The notes beneath the pieces are model-generated. The model saw only the letters and a program-made list of their open reading frames with translations. It was not told where the DNA came from and made no database searches. From contig CAJNDS010002249.1 of the NCBI GenBank assembly GCA_905221605.1, positions 124,001 through 188,000 of the forward strand: DNA of 64,000 bases. Direction: 5' to 3'. Every line of letters begins with the position of its first letter. Positions within the stretch are counted from its first letter, which is position 1. This DNA comes from Symbiodinium natans. Taxonomy: Eukaryota; Sar; Dinophyceae; Suessiales; Symbiodiniaceae. The position numbers and the translations under genes are program-made. Below, in pieces: positions 10,813 through 22,058 of the stretch.

Positions 10813-11103
10813 TGAGGGTTAAGGGGGTTCAGAGTTTAGGGTTTAGGGTTTAGGGTTTAGGGCAATGGCCCCCCGAACTATCAGAAAGTCGTTTTCGAGT
10901 CAGCGTAGCTCGAAGACAAGAAAACCACTCCAGGCCAAGACATTTCGTACCGTGACCCATGCTGGATGTTATTGACTCCTAAACCCGAAAACTTATAAAC
11001 CCTAAACCCCAAACCCTAACCCCAAACCCTAAACCCCAAACCCTAAACCCTAAACCCTACACCCTAAACCCCAAACCCTAAGCCCTAAACCCGAAGCCCG
11101 AAG

Positions 11104-11230
11104 ACTGAACTCGAACCACAGCTTGGAAGGATCTCGGGCACCCCAACCGTCGAGGAGCCTGCTGAGGTCGAATGCACGATCGAAGCAGTGCAGGAGAGTC
11201 CTGCTGAACCCCAATCCCTGAACCGCCAAG
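11104..11230 (+). CDS. Candidate exon, 42 codons, acidic protein
   Basis: Reads TELEPQLGRISGTPTVEEPA then EVECTIEAVQESPAEPQSLN, rich in Glu and Pro. Ends CGCCAAG|G followed at once by GTTTAGGG, so the donor GT would be the first dinucleotide of a sense telomere-like array. Function unknown. Confidence 0.5.
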
Positions 11231-11344
11231 GGTTTAGGGTTTGGGGTTTGGGGTTTTGGGTTTAGGGTTTAGGGGTTGGGGTTGAGGGCTTAGGGTTTAG
11301 GGTTTAGGCTTTTGGGTTTTGGGTTTTGGGGGCTCCAATCCCTA

Positions 11345-11433
11345 AAGGCTCCTATGTAGTACTTTTTTGGGGTAGTAAACTAGAATCCCCTACAACTTAC
11401 CCAAGAAATAGGACTACACTAGGGACTCCAGGT
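11345..11433. mobile_element. Family C element, reverse orientation
   Basis: GGCTCCTATGTAGTACTTTT at the left; ...AAATAGGACTACACTAGGG and CTCCAGGT at the right. Confidence 0.7.
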
Positions 11434-11929
11434 CCTGAACCCCAAACCCTAAATTGCTTGGGGCTTATATAGGGGTTTAGGGCTTAGGGCTCTAGCCGGT
11501 CGTATGGCTTAATGCGCGTCGGTGCTAAGCTTGCGCCATCGTCTGTGCAGGCGAGAGCATGGTTCTGTTGCTTGCGCTTCAGGGTTTTGGGGCGATTCTG
11601 GGCTTTTTGCCCCTGCACCCTAAACCCGAAACCCCAAACCCTAAGCTCTAAACACCCCCAAGCTTTTTTGAATGTAAGTCCATGCCATTTCCATAAATGG
11701 TATTGAGCATAGCATGTCTTTTGAAACCAAGCCAGCAGCGGTACCACAAGTGGACCCTAAACCCTACACCTTTGTTTTTCCGGTTGCAACTGTACATGTT
11801 CCGCGGAGAGAGGTGGATAGCAGACCACCAGAAAGGTTGACCCTAAACCCTAAACCCTAAATTGCTTGATTGGATTCCTTTAGGTATCCTGTGAGGACAT
11901 AGGGGGCCCTAAGCCCGGAACATACTACC

Positions 11930-12295
11930 CAAAAGCTCTCATGTAGTGGGTTTAGGGTTTAGGGTTTAGGGTTTAGGGTTTAGGGTTTAGGGTTTAGGGT
12001 TAAGGGTTTAGGGTTTAGGGTTTAGGGTACCTTTTGGGGTGGTGTACTTGAATTCCCTTCTGGCTAGTTCGCAGTAGGGGATGGGGGAAGTAGGGCCCTA
12101 TCTAATGCGTTGAAAGGATATATATATATATAGGGCCCTCATTCCCTCATTCCCTACTAAAACTAGGGAGCCTTTAACCAACCTAAAAAGGAACTACAAC
12201 CCTAAACCCTAAGCCCTAAGCCCTAAAGCCCTAAGCCCTAAGCCCTAAACCCTAAACCCTAAACCCCAAACCCTACACTATAGAGCCTTCAGGTA
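11930..12295. mobile_element. Composite: family C element split by two telomere arrays and a family G element
   Basis: In order: C left arm (AAAGCTCTCATGTAGT), sense TTTAGGG array (11949-12028), C centre (ACCTTTTGGGGTGGTGTAC), family G element with (TA)n and GGGCCCTCATTCCC, C right arm (AAAAAGGAACTACAA), CCCTAAA array (12199-12275), C end (TAGAGCCTTCAGGTA). Both arrays break the C palindrome at mirror-image positions in TGTAGTA. Confidence 0.6.
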
Positions 12296-12702
12296 TGGTA
12301 GGGACCCAGACACGGCCCATGCCTACATCGTACGTCTTACGTCTCCCTGGAACCTGTGCTTCAGGCTCAAGGTTTAGGGTTTAGGGTTTAGGGCTAAGGG
12401 TTTAGGGTTTAGGGTTCAGAGCCCACGTTCTGTCGTTCTGTCCAAGTGCAGAGGACGACAGCAGGGGCCTTGTGGCCAACGCCACGATCAAGATCAACCT
12501 TCAGCCCTCTCGATGCACATGGCAGGTTCGCTCCCAACGCACTGGTTTCAGGCTTTAGGGTCTGGGTTCAGGGGTCGACTTTCCGGTGGAGAAGTCTAAT
12601 CCCTGAAGCCTCAACCCTCACAAACCCTGAAAACCCCGAGCAGTTGCGCCGTCAGCCCTGAGAACTTCAGGGCTTAGCCTGACAGGAAGGTTTGGGGTTT
12701 AG

Positions 12703-12771
12703 GAGTCCGCTTTTGTTGAGCTTCGCCAAGGGGGCTCCGTGTTGTGGCCCTTTGAATTGACAAGCTTCTGA
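12703..12771 (+). CDS. Candidate terminal exon, 22 codons plus TGA
   Basis: Preceded by GGGTTTAG, so the acceptor AG would be the last AG of a telomere-like unit, followed by G. Reads ESAFVELRQGGSVLWPFELT then SF and TGA. Confidence 0.4.
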   Translation, partial: ESAFVELRQGGSVLWPFELTSF

Positions 12772-12975
12772 GGGTTTGGGTTTAGGGTTTAGGATTTAGG
12801 GTTTAGGGTTTAGGTTCGGGTTCCGGGTTTGGGGTGTCGTGGCTTCGGAGGTTGATGAGGGGTTTGGGCTATGAGGGTTGGGAACTCACAGCTTTGGGGC
12901 CTAGGACTATGAAGTTAGTTGTGTGTAGTCAGGCGTCGTACTGCCGTGCTGTGCCATTGAGTTCTGCGCCGACAG

Positions 12976-13091
12976 GGGAAACAGTCTAACAACGACGGGA
13001 GTTACCCAGGAAGAATGCCGGGTGCTTCGGGTCGGCAATCATGCTCGGGGGAGGCGTCTCGAGATCCCAAGCTTTCAAGCCCACTGGAAGT
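12976..13091 (+). CDS. Candidate exon, 38 codons
   Basis: AG|G acceptor (CGACAG|GGG) and a textbook donor GTAAGT at 13092. Reads GNSLTTTGVTQEECRVLRVG then NHARGRRLEIPSFQAHWK. The downstream acceptor near 13123 (TTGTCAG|G) leads to short frames ending in a stop before a C-homopolymer. Confidence 0.55.
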
Positions 13092-13206
13092 GTAAGTAGA
13101 AGAAGGGAAGCACATGCTTGTCAGGTTCGGATTCTCCTCAAAGCTCTCGGCGTTGAGCTGAGCGAAGACTAAACCCTAAACCCCCCCCCCCCCCCCCCCC
13201 CCCCCC

Positions 13207-13329
13207 GGCAAAACCCTGAAAATCCTTCATCCCCTTAGCTCGTTGAGGTACTTTGCCTACGACTCCCAAGTCCTGTCCTTCCCTGCCGATTCAAGCTATT
13301 TGCCCCGCACCCGGAGCGGAGCCCCTTGA
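13207..13329 (+). CDS. Candidate terminal exon, 40 codons plus TGA
   Basis: Begins directly after a C24 homopolymer. Reads GKTLKILHPLSSLRYFAYDS then QVLSFPADSSYLPRTRSGAP and TGA. A second frame in the same segment is also open. Confidence 0.45.
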   Translation, partial: GKTLKILHPLSSLRYFAYDSQVLSFPADSSYLPRTRSGAP

Positions 13330-13871
13330 ATGCAATGTCCGGGTTTCATTTCCGGCTTACATTGGGGTGGGGTTTACAAGGTCTGGGGTGTAAGGTTTTC
13401 TGAGAGGTTAGGGATTGCGGTTTGAAAAAGGGACGCCAGTTCGGGGTTTACCGGAGGTCGGTGTATAGGCCAATCTAGTTTCCCGAGTTGTGTGAGTGGC
13501 TGAATAAGGCTTCCATGTGGTTGGCTACCATAAACCCTAAACCCTAAACCCTATACCCTAAACCCTAAACCCTAAAGCCTACACCCTAAACCCTAAACCC
13601 TAAATGTCAGAGCCGGTGCGAGTCCGCGGCGGAGAAGAAATGTCCACTTACTTATGAACCACTGAGAACTGTACTTAAAGGGGTTTAGGGTTTAGGGTTT
13701 AGGGGTGCTTATGAACCAAGTCGAACTGTACGTTTATATCCCACTTAAAAAGCCCCTTAGGTGCCCTAATGTGGTTGTAAGTACAGTTATAAGTACAGTT
13801 ATAATACCCTATACCCTAAACCCCTTAACCCCAAACCCTAAACCCCTTTTAAGTGGTTATTAAGTAACATC

Positions 13872-13936
13872 GAAGCTGCCCTCGAAGGCTCCAGGGGCAC
13901 CAAGAAACCTTGCAGGAAGCAGCGAGTGGTTTGTGG
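13872..13936 (+). CDS. Candidate exon, basic
   Basis: Reads EAALEGSRGTKKPCRKQRVV then CG; ends TGTGG|GTTTAGG, a GT donor formed by a sense telomere-like array of about eight units. Confidence 0.4.
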
Positions 13937-14007
13937 GTTTAGGGTTTAGGGTTTAGGGTTTAGGGTTTAGGGTTTAGGGCCACGAAGCCCCTTGGTTTGG
14001 GTGGCTT

Positions 14008-14105
14008 GCCTGAAGGCTCTCTTGTAGATCCTTTTTTGGGTTGGTCAAACGGGATTATTCGCATACCACCCCCAAAAAAGGTAGGGCCACACAGCAGCCT
14101 TTAAA
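14008..14105. mobile_element. Family C element
   Basis: CCTGAAGGCTCTCTTGTAGA at the left; CCCCCAAAAAAGGTAGGGCC and GCAGCCTTTAAAG at the right; diverged. Confidence 0.65.
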
Positions 14106-14940
14106 GTCAGGGCAGAGGCCACGACGTGCCCGGCGCGTTTTCCGTGTGGGAGCCCGCGTGTTCGGCACGGGACATGGGCCTTAGACGGCGACCCCCTTGG
14201 GAATTGTTTTTTTTAGTATTGTTCATACAAAACCCAAGAGGTTTTTAAACATATGATATTCATTAAGGCTCTAAGGGGAGTAGAGGAGTATGATGGCAGC
14301 CTGTAGAAGGTGTGGGCTTACAGAAGGCCAGGCAAAAAAACATTTTCGAGGTATTGAAACCGGCATAGCCGTTAGTGCGCTTGACCTGGTCACACGACTT
14401 CAGCTTTCTCAAGGTAAGCGCTGACAGATTGGGGTTCCCAAACTCAATAACTTTAAATCTCACCATGAAGATCTGAAGATCGGAGCCCCAAAAGGGACGG
14501 CGGGTGGCGGGGAAGGGGGGGGCGCGGGGGGGGGGGATGGGAGGGCGGGTGGGGGGAGGGGGTGGGGGGTTGTGAAGGGTCTGTGGTTCAGGAAAGGCTG
14601 TGACGTTCCTAAGGCGTGAAGATCGGAGCCCCAGAAGGGACCACAATTTACCGGTGTAGTAAACTACTATTTGCTTAACAAAAATAAGAAACACAAAAAA
14701 CGAACATCTTCTGGATAAGGGCAATTAGGGATTATGATCTCGTATGTTTTGGGGGTTAGTAAAGAGTTTGTGGTTCAGTAAAGGCTGTGAGGTTCATAAG
14801 GTTTGTTGATCTTTGGGATCGGATTCGGCATTTTTCCCCGAGGTGCAGGTGACATAAACTCTAAGCCTAAACCCTAAACCCTAAACCCTAAACCCTATAC
14901 CGTATACCCTATACCCTATACCCTATAAACCCTAAACCAG

Positions 14941-15035
14941 GTCTCCTACAGCAAGTGGCGTGTCGGTTGCACGCCGGACGCGCCATGGCTTCAAATCAAC
15001 TCTGGCGCCTTGGCGGAGAATTATCCTTCGAATAG
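14941..15035 (+). CDS. Candidate exon, 31 codons
   Basis: Starts AACCAG|GTCTCC (AG|G). Reads VSYSKWRVGCTPDAPWLQIN then SGALAENYPSN. A second open frame exists, but this one has the more natural composition. Upstream is a CCCTAAA/CCCTATA array. Confidence 0.5.
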
Positions 15036-15258
15036 GGAATAGGATTTAGGGTTTAGGGTTTATATCACCTGCATCCTGACTTGACCTCTGAGCACTAGAG
15101 TACACTCCCAAAAGTTTGGAAGTTTAGTGGGCTGCGTATAAGGGGAATTCTAGCATTCTGCCCCCCAAAAAGGTACTACATAGGAGTGCTTAGGTATAAA
15201 CCTATGAGAAAGTGTGTGTTTAGGTGGGGGGCGGGGGGAGGTGGAGGGTGGAGGTGGT

Positions 15259-15259
<1 letters not shown>

Positions 15260-15304
<45 letters not shown>
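15260..15304. repeat. Poly-G run of about 45 bases
   Basis: Uninterrupted G tract followed by TGGGG. Similar runs occur near 17412, 21466, 31243, 32020 and 56940. Length is sequencing-error prone. Confidence 0.9.
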
Positions 15305-15305
<1 letters not shown>

Positions 15306-15636
15306 GGGGTTTTTGGGGGGCGTCTAGAGTTTTAGGCTTCGGGTTTTCAAGGTTTTGTGGGTTTCGCGGGGTTTGAAAGGGTTTCAAGGTTGTCAGGGTC
15401 TGTTTAGGGTTACAGGTATTAGGGTTTCGGGTTTCGGTGTTTAAAAGGCTTAGGGTTTAGGGTTTAGCTTGGCGTGAGGGTTTTGGTGCGAGGGGCTTCG
15501 GGGGATACCATGGGCCTGGGGTGGGGGGGGGTGGGGGACTGCTGACAAACCCTAAACCCTAAACCCTAAACCCTAAACCCTAAACCCTAAACCCCAAACC
15601 CTAAACCACATTTTCACATATTTCTTGGGCCTGCAG

Positions 15637-15745
15637 GAAGTGGGGCACTGTCTTCGAAAAGTTCGGGCAGCTTCCTCCCAGAAGCAGCATTTTGCACTGT
15701 CACTGCCCCCTAGCAGCAGACTTCGGCCTTCTTGGGGAACCCTAA
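15637..15745 (+). CDS. Candidate exon, 35 codons
   Basis: CCTGCAG|GAAG acceptor. Reads KWGTVFEKFGQLPPRSSILH then CHCPLAADFGLLGEP before TAA inside a CCCTAAA array. A second frame is also open. Confidence 0.45.
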
Positions 15746-16126
15746 ACCCTAAACCCTAAACCCTAAACCCTAAACCCTAAACCCTAAACCCTAAACCGGT
15801 TTCTGGCCAGGGTTCTGTAGGGCTTTAAGTGCTTCTCAAGCTTTCAGGGTGTTGGGCATACTCAGGGTCATTGGGGGCGCACGGTTGGCAGTGTGGCTGT
15901 AGGGCATAGGCTTTTCAGGGGGCCCATGCATGCCCAGATGCCCTAAACCCTGTTCCCTGAACTTTAGACGCTTCGGCCCAAACCCTAGTTCAACGGTGGG
16001 AGCCTTTCTCATTGCCTTAACCCTATAAACTTCTAACCCTGGTCAGCTTCAGAACAGCTACAGCAAGTTAGGTTGTTGTTGTGGAAGCCTGAACCACAAG
16101 GAATAGGCTAATTAATCAGCACCGAA

Positions 16127-16306
16127 ATGGGCAAAGAAAGTCAGAGCAACCACAATAAAACCTATCCAAACCTATACCGTCTTCATATTACGACAATCTT
16201 GAAAGATTTCACAAGGGCTTCAGCACATACAGAGGGTCCACTTACAGTGCGGGCCTGTGACCGGCTAGCATCATCAGTGGGATTCGACCGGACGACCCTT
16301 CGCTAA
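16127..16306 (+). CDS. Small complete ORF, 59 aa
   Basis: ATG to TAA, reading MGKESQSNHNKTYPNLYRLH at the start and SSVGFDRTTLR at the end. It lies in one of the few stretches (about 15990-16480) without telomere repeats. No family recognised. The end sequence resembles frames that arise opposite tRNA T-loops, so it could be spurious. Confidence 0.3.
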   Translation: MGKESQSNHNKTYPNLYRLHITTILKDFTRASAHTEGPLTVRACDRLASSVGFDRTTLR

Positions 16307-17401
16307 GCCATTCACGGGTCAGAACAGAAGCTAGACCCTAATCACAAGTCACCTTAAATAAGTCCAAGCCCTGAACCGCAAACCCCCCAAAAAGCCAAAT
16401 CTGCGTGCCAAACAACTACGCAAGCACCAAAAAATGTGTAAATTCAACTTCGGAGTCTGAAGGACTGAAGGGTTTGGGTTTCGGGTTTAGGCTGTTTTTT
16501 TTTTTGGCTCCTCAATGCCTTTTAGTACGAGTACGTGCAACGATGCGTCCCTAGGTCCCAGGGGGTCCCTAGGGGTCCCGATATCCCCGGAGATATCAAC
16601 CCCCCCCCATCAAACCTTGCGCGGTCAGGCTATCTGCAGATTGAAGGAAGGACTTTTGGGGTTTAGGGTTTAGGGTTTAGGACGTAAAGGTACCTAGGGG
16701 AGTTTACTCCAGCTGTTGTCCGGGCTGTTGCGTGACAGATAGTGTTTCGAAGCTAGCGGTTGCAAGCGAGCAGACTGGTTTGCAAGTGTACTGCAGCGTA
16801 TGTTGATCACGGAGCTTGTGACTTGCTTGTGCACGTGTAAGTAAGACAGGCCTCTACATCCGATAGCAAATATCTCTACGCAGACGCATACACTTATGCG
16901 TACGCAAAGATTTCGGCCATCGAAGTAGGGTATATAGGGTGTGATTGAAATGTTGTGTTCGTAGGAGTGTGCTGGTTTTGAACACTCGCCGTAGGTGCAT
17001 GGTCGCGTAGTTGTTTGCATTTGGGTTCATCTCTTGAGCTCGCGAGGCATGCGTGCCTTCCGGCTTGGCTTTCGGTTGATCATGCCAAGGGGGGGTTCAG
17101 GGTTTAGGGTTCAATGTTTAGGGTTTGGGGTTTGAGGCTTAGGTTGCCAAGGGTGGGGGGGGGGGGGGGGTAGCCCAAAACAAGTCTACAGCTAGGGGAG
17201 GCACAAGACCCTGAAGCACGGTGTGGGTTTCGGAGTTTAGGGCATTAAGCCGTAAACCCTGAAACCTGAACCCTGAGCTCTTAAGCTTGTCAACAGTACA
17301 GCTGCAGTCAAGCCATGGGTTTTCGACTCACGGAACTCAGGTGTGCCCACACTGGCACACTAAGATAATGCAGGGGCTGACTAATTAGAACAGGTTTTTT
17401 T

Positions 17402-17442
<41 letters not shown>

Positions 17443-17707
17443 TTTTTGCAGAATTACAAAGGAACCATAGGGGTATATTATTAGTCATTATTCCGACCCT
17501 ATATTGCCGTTACGTACTTGAAGGTACATGGGTTTAGGGCTTTAAATGGGTTATATGGGTTGGGTTGTCTTTTTAAGGAGGGTTTCTGTTGTCTAGGGGT
17601 ATATATTCGAGGCTCTTATTAGGGTATCGAGGGCCTTTACTAACAGGTAAAGAGGCCACCGGCCTTTACAACTCATAGGTAGTTTTCAGTAGAGTGCATA
17701 AGTACCC

Positions 17708-17806
17708 TGCCTGCAGGCTCTAATGCAGTCTTTTTTTTGGTTAGTTATAGGGGATTCTAGTAAATTTCAACAAAAGACTTATGTAGGAGGCTTTAGGCAG
17801 ATGTCA
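17708..17806. mobile_element. Family C element
   Basis: CAGGCTCTAATGCAGTC at the left, GTTATAGGGGATTCTAGTA in the centre, GTAGGAGGCTTTAGGCAG at the right. Confidence 0.65.
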
Positions 17807-18756
17807 TAACAAGTTATATCTACTTACTTCTAGCACACTATAACTACCCACGAACCTCCAAGCAAAGCCCGGGCAGACATATGGGGAGTTGTATCTCAAG
17901 GGTGTGTTTTTTTTGGGGGGGAAGGGTTTTAAATGGAGGGCTCCGTATCATGATCCGGAAATCAGGGAAGCAAGCACGCCTAATTGTGAGGATGTGTATT
18001 TGTGTACCTAATTCCGTAGGAGCACTATACTCTACTTGGTTTATCTCGGAGCCGTAAACCCTAAACCTTCAGAATCCCTGACGCAGGGAAGCAATGCTTC
18101 CTGCGACAGAGGCGGTTTAGGCTTAGGGTCTACAAGGCCGGTTCCCAAGACAGGGATGCAGCAGTCGCTGCTTGATACAAGACTGCAGGACTTTGGTTAT
18201 AAAGTTTATAGAGTTTAAGGGAGGTTTACCCTAAACCCTAAACTCCAAAACCCTCATATCCTAGAACCTAAAACCCTCAACTTTAGGCCTTCAAACGCCA
18301 GAGATCTTTCTACATGGCGATTAGGTTTAGGGTTTAGGGTTTCGGGTTTAGGCTTTAGGCTTTAGGGTTTGGGGTTGAGGGTTTAGGGTGTAGGGTTTAC
18401 ACCGTAATTGCACAACAGGGTCCGACTTCGCCCCTTTCAGAGCCCAAGGCCGATTTTTTCTTTTTTTGCGGGGAGGGCAGGGGGTGGGGTTTTAGGGTTT
18501 AGGGTTAGGGTTCAGGGTTTAGGGTTTCGGGTTTAGGGTTTAGGGTTCGTAGGCTTCTCAAGGGCCTAGTCTTGCCTGCAGCTCCGAGCCAGCGGGTCAG
18601 GTAAAGAGGCTGAAGCCCTAGTGCCTTCGCAATTCCACCCTTAGCCCTAAGCCCTAAACCCTAAACCTTAGACCCTAAACCCTAAACCCTAAACCCTAAA
18701 CCCTAGCCCTAAACCCTAAACCCTCAAACCGCAGACCTCAACTCCAGACTTCCCAG

Positions 18757-18834
18757 GTTTTCAACGGGACTCTGGACCAGACGCTTTCGCTGGCCGTCGT
18801 TTATCCCAATCACTGGGCCTTCTGCCTTACACAG
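18757..18834 (+). CDS. Candidate exon, 26 codons
   Basis: TTCCCAG|GTTTTC acceptor. Reads VFNGTLDQTLSLAVVYPNHW then AFCLTQ. The right boundary is a T-run. Function unknown. Confidence 0.45.
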
Positions 18835-19261
18835 TTTTTTTTTTGGGTTGTTGGGTCTTCGATCTTGGTAGTGCTAGCCCTGAACCCTAAACCCTAAACC
18901 CTAAACCCTGAACCCTAAACCCTAAACCCTAAACCCCCTTCTTCAAGGAAGCCCAGTGGTACCCTTGTACTCTTTTAGGGGCGCCCTTCTTCGGAAAAGA
19001 GACCTAACTAACCAACCGAAACAAGGGTCCCAATTGACACCATGCTTGCTGATTGCTGAGCTTCCAAGCAACTTCCCATCCTGAACTGCAGCTTCGGGTG
19101 TAGGGCTTTCGAGGACAATGTTGATCGAGGAACCCTAAACCCTAAACCCTAAATCCTAGGCCAACAGTGCTAGGCCCACTTAGCCTGGCCATCCCTCCCA
19201 CGAAATCCCACGGCTCCGCAACACCCGAAAACGCTAAAAGCCTAACCCCCCTCTCCCCCCC

Positions 19262-19487
19262 CCACCCTGAACCTCAACCCCCAAACCCCACCCTGAACCC
19301 TAAACCCTACCCCCAACCCTGAACCTCAACCCCCAAACCCCACCCTGAACCCTAAACCCCTACCCCAACCGAACCTCACCCCCAAACCCAACCCTGAACC
19401 CTAAACCCGATAACCCCCCCCCCCCCCCCACCAAACCCTGAACCTCAACCCCCAAACCCAACCCTGAACCCTAAACCCTATAACCCC
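19262..19487. repeat. Tandem repeat of about 55 bp, four copies
   Basis: The unit combines ACCCTGAACCTCAACCCCCA with ACCCTGAACCCTAAACCC; copies differ by small indels and a C-run. A higher-order form of the telomere-like heptamer. Confidence 0.8.
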
Positions 19488-19491
19488 CCTT

Positions 19492-19573
19492 GTGCCCAAG
19501 GCTGCCATGGAGCTCAAGCAGATTGTGGGCGAGAAGAAAGTCGGGGTCGGTTCTCGGAGCTGGCCATATGCAG
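19492..19573 (+). CDS. Candidate exon, 27 codons, Lys-rich
   Basis: Reads VPKAAMELKQIVGEKKVGVG then SRSWPYA, ending GCAG|GTATTC (GT donor). A good acceptor lies at CCCAAG|GCTGCC. Function unknown. Confidence 0.5.
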
Positions 19574-19599
19574 GTATTCAAAAGTTAGGGTTTAGGTTT

Positions 19600-20050
19600 T
19601 TTGGTATGTGTTTTAGTGCCGGCGATCATGTCACTCTTACTATTGTAGTTTTTTTGCCCTTTCTCACCCAGATATTGCACTCGTTTTAGTGGGCTCTTCT
19701 TCTCACGCCTAAAGAATATAAGCAAAGCAATGGAGTGAATTGGATGAACTCAACACGTGTGCACATGTGAATACTAGTAGTGTAAAGGAGTACGTTGTAA
19801 GCACACGGTAATTCTCCTATTTTCTCACACGATAACACCTTGGCAAAAGAGGATTTTATTGCGAGTGAACGCATGAACTTAATAGTATTGCTGGCGTGCC
19901 CCTATTCACCTATGCATCTTAGTAGCACAAACGTACTGAAAGAATGGATGAATGAAATGATGATCAAAGATCCTTACAAGCATAATATGGCCTGCCCATC
20001 ATTAAACGCGGGCAAGACGGCTCCAACACAAACATATCTAAGCCTTAGGG
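19600..20050. other. Unique DNA without a clear gene
   Basis: Lower GC than its neighbours. Two short open frames face each other on opposite strands; neither has splice context or recognisable motifs. Confidence 0.45.
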
Positions 20051-20338
20051 TTTAAGGTTGAGGGTTTAGGGTTTAGCGTTTAGCGTTTAGGGTTTAGGGT
20101 TTAGGGTTTAGGGTTCAATAGAGAGCACCCTTCGTACCAGGGGCCGTATTGTAACAGGGACCCCTAATGCCAAACCCTAAGCCCGCATGGGCCCAGTAAA
20201 CCCTAAACCAAAAAGCCTAAACCCTAAACCCTGGGCTTTCCAACCCTAAACCCTAACCCCTAAACCCTAAACCCTAAGCCCCAAACCCCAAACCCCAAAC
20301 CCCAAACCCTAAACCCTAAACCGTTGGGGGTTTTTTCC

Positions 20339-20404
20339 GCGCCCCTCAAACTTTCAAGGCCCGAGTCCAGGCCTGAGATGGCCTGCAATCGTTTCTACCC
20401 CACG
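20339..20404 (+). CDS. Candidate exon ending in a telomere-array donor
   Basis: Reads APLKLSRPESRPEMACNRFY then PT, followed immediately by GTTTAGGG (five units). The donor GT is the start of the array. Confidence 0.4.
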
Positions 20405-20444
20405 GTTTAGGGTTTAGGGTTTAGGGTTTAGGGTTTAGGGTTTC

Positions 20445-20546
20445 GGGATGTTCTCCCTTATAACATATGCAGTCCTTACTAGGGATTCGAATAGGGGGTA
20501 TTGTAATCCCTCTTCAGGAGTGTTAGTATACGGGGGAACATCCCAA
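20445..20546. mobile_element. Family A element
   Basis: GGGATGTTCTCCCTTATAAC at the left; GTTAGTATACGGGGGAACAT and CCC at the right. Its left edge abuts a TTTAGGG array. Confidence 0.75.
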
Positions 20547-20693
20547 GTTCATGGTCTCACATGTGTCGGGGGGGGGGGGGTGCACTTTGGGCAGAAGCTT
20601 CCTACCAGGCTTTAGGGTTTAGGGTTTAGGGTTTAGGGTTTAGGGCTTTAAGCAGCAAAGAAACACGTGAGAGGCACATGTCTCGAAATGCAG

Positions 20694-20838
20694 GGGAGAG
20701 TTCACGCGACCCCCGCGGCGAGGTTCCGTGGTGAATCTGATCGCTGGGCGCGCGATACCTGCCTTCACTCTGGCAGCGGACGATTCAGCCACACCACCGA
20801 TTGCCTTCTATGCAACTTTGTCAGACCTTTGCCCATAG
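20694..20838 (+). CDS. Candidate terminal exon, 47 codons plus TAG
   Basis: ATGCAG|GGGAGAG acceptor. Reads GEFTRPPRRGSVVNLIAGRA then IPAFTLAADDSATPPIAFYA. Another frame through the same segment is open and Cys/Arg-rich, so the frame is uncertain. Confidence 0.45.
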
Positions 20839-21131
20839 GCCCCAGCTAAGTACATCCCATGCCTAGGCCCTGAAACCCGACAGGTTTAGTGGAGGTCTGG
20901 GGTATGAGAAGACTGCGTGCAGGCTTGGCCTGCTAGGACATTAAAATCGTTTGCCATAATAAGGGTTCCACTTTTATACCCTAAAATAGAGTAGGAATCC
21001 CCTCAAAAGGGGCCCCAAGAAAGGGTACCCCTATATTCCCAACACCGCTAAGACCTTTGGCTTAGGGCAGAAACCTCGGAGTAGGTCCTGGGTTTTAGGG
21101 TCCAGGTTTATAAGCTTAGGGCTTTACAAAC

Positions 21132-21254
21132 TTGGTAGCCCAGTGGTACCCTTTACCCTTGTTTTAAAAAATGTGTTTTGGTTACGGGTTCCCTTATAAA
21201 GTAGCCAACCAAAGAAAGGTGCCCTTACTATGATATGGTTACTGGGCGACCAAG
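21132..21254. mobile_element. Family B element, uninterrupted
   Basis: TTGGTAGCCCAGTGGTACCC at the left, GGTTACTGGGCGACCAAG at the right. It serves as the reference copy for the array-bearing B elements. A short open segment (21254-21305, ALVCFVYFECCDASNII) sits between it and a family E element. Confidence 0.7.
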
Positions 21255-21462
21255 CATTGGTTTGCTTTGTGTACTTCGAGTGCTGTGACGCGAGCAATAT
21301 CATAGGTTCCCCTACTACGCCCCTCTATGCTTCCCCACCCCTAGGTTCCCATCATTAATTGCGGCTATTTAGGGATAATTAAGCCTAATTAAGGTTAGTT
21401 AAGGGGGGAACCTGGGGGGGGGGGTAGCCCTAATCCCTAAACCCTAAACCCTAGCCCTGAAC

Positions 21463-21493
<31 letters not shown>

Positions 21494-21570
21494 TGGGGGG
21501 TTGGGGGTGGTTGAGGGGGGGGGGGGGGGGGGGTTGGGGGTGGGGGGGGGGGTGTTGTGCAGACGCGAAG

Positions 21571-21658
21571 GCAAGCTGCTCTGCGAGCGGTGTGCCCGTG
21601 GAGTTTGATCTCACCACTGGTGACGTAGTGGTCCCTTGGCTCACTGCTGTAGTACTTA
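21571..21658 (+). CDS. Candidate exon, 29 codons
   Basis: CGCGAAG|GCAAGC acceptor. Reads ASCSASGVPVEFDLTTGDVV then VPWLTAVVL. Shares the xLxTGxxxxP pattern with 22245-22382. Lies after a broad G-rich tract (21466-21550). Confidence 0.5.
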
Positions 21659-21700
21659 GGGTTTAGGGTTTACGGTTTCGGGTTTAGGGTGTAGGGTTAG

Positions 21701-21832
21701 GGCTGATGCATGACAGCCGGTCCTTGTGTCTTGACCCCAACGCCCTAGTACCTGCAAACCCAGATGGCGCAGCCCGTCGACCATTCGATGACGACATCCG
21801 AGTCCCGAGATGCCTTGTATCCCCTTTACACG
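21701..21832 (+). CDS. Candidate exon, 43 codons
   Basis: Starts at GGGTTAG|GG and ends CACG|GTTTAGGG, so both boundaries coincide with telomere-like units. Reads MHDSRSLCLDPNALVPANPD then GAARRPFDDDIRVPRCLVSP. Function unknown. Confidence 0.55.
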
Positions 21833-21899
21833 GTTTAGGGTTTAGGGTTTAGGGTTTAGGGCCCTTTAACGGACTACATGTGGTACCTAATTCCGTGGC

Positions 21900-22029
21900 T
21901 AAGGGTCCATGTACTTATCTGGTATATACTTGGGCCTCAAAGGGGTTCCCATATAGTAGCTTAAACCCTAAACCCTAAACCCTAAACTTTAGGGCCCAAG
22001 TGTATACTACATAGGTACATGGACCCTTC
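21900..22029. mobile_element. Family I element with an internal telomere array
   Basis: Ends AAGGGTCCATGTACTTATCT and TACATAGGTACATGGACCC form the inverted repeat. The centre carries about three CCCTAAA units next to GTAGCTT. The copy at 28298-28405 has the same centre without an array; the copy at 30718-30882 has an array at the same place. Confidence 0.7.
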
Positions 22030-22058
22030 GGACTAAGCACCATACAGTCAGGGCCCAG

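Noticed and set aside
14263-14724. 153-aa minus-strand frame
   Set aside because: Its Pro-rich centre is a G-homopolymer region read in reverse, and the segment contains two diverged copies of an AAGATCGGAGCCCC block; no protein-like domain.
16240-16340. Possible tRNA on the minus strand (GGTCGAATCCCAC)
   Set aside because: The T-loop is imperfect and I could not form an acceptor stem or D and anticodon arms.
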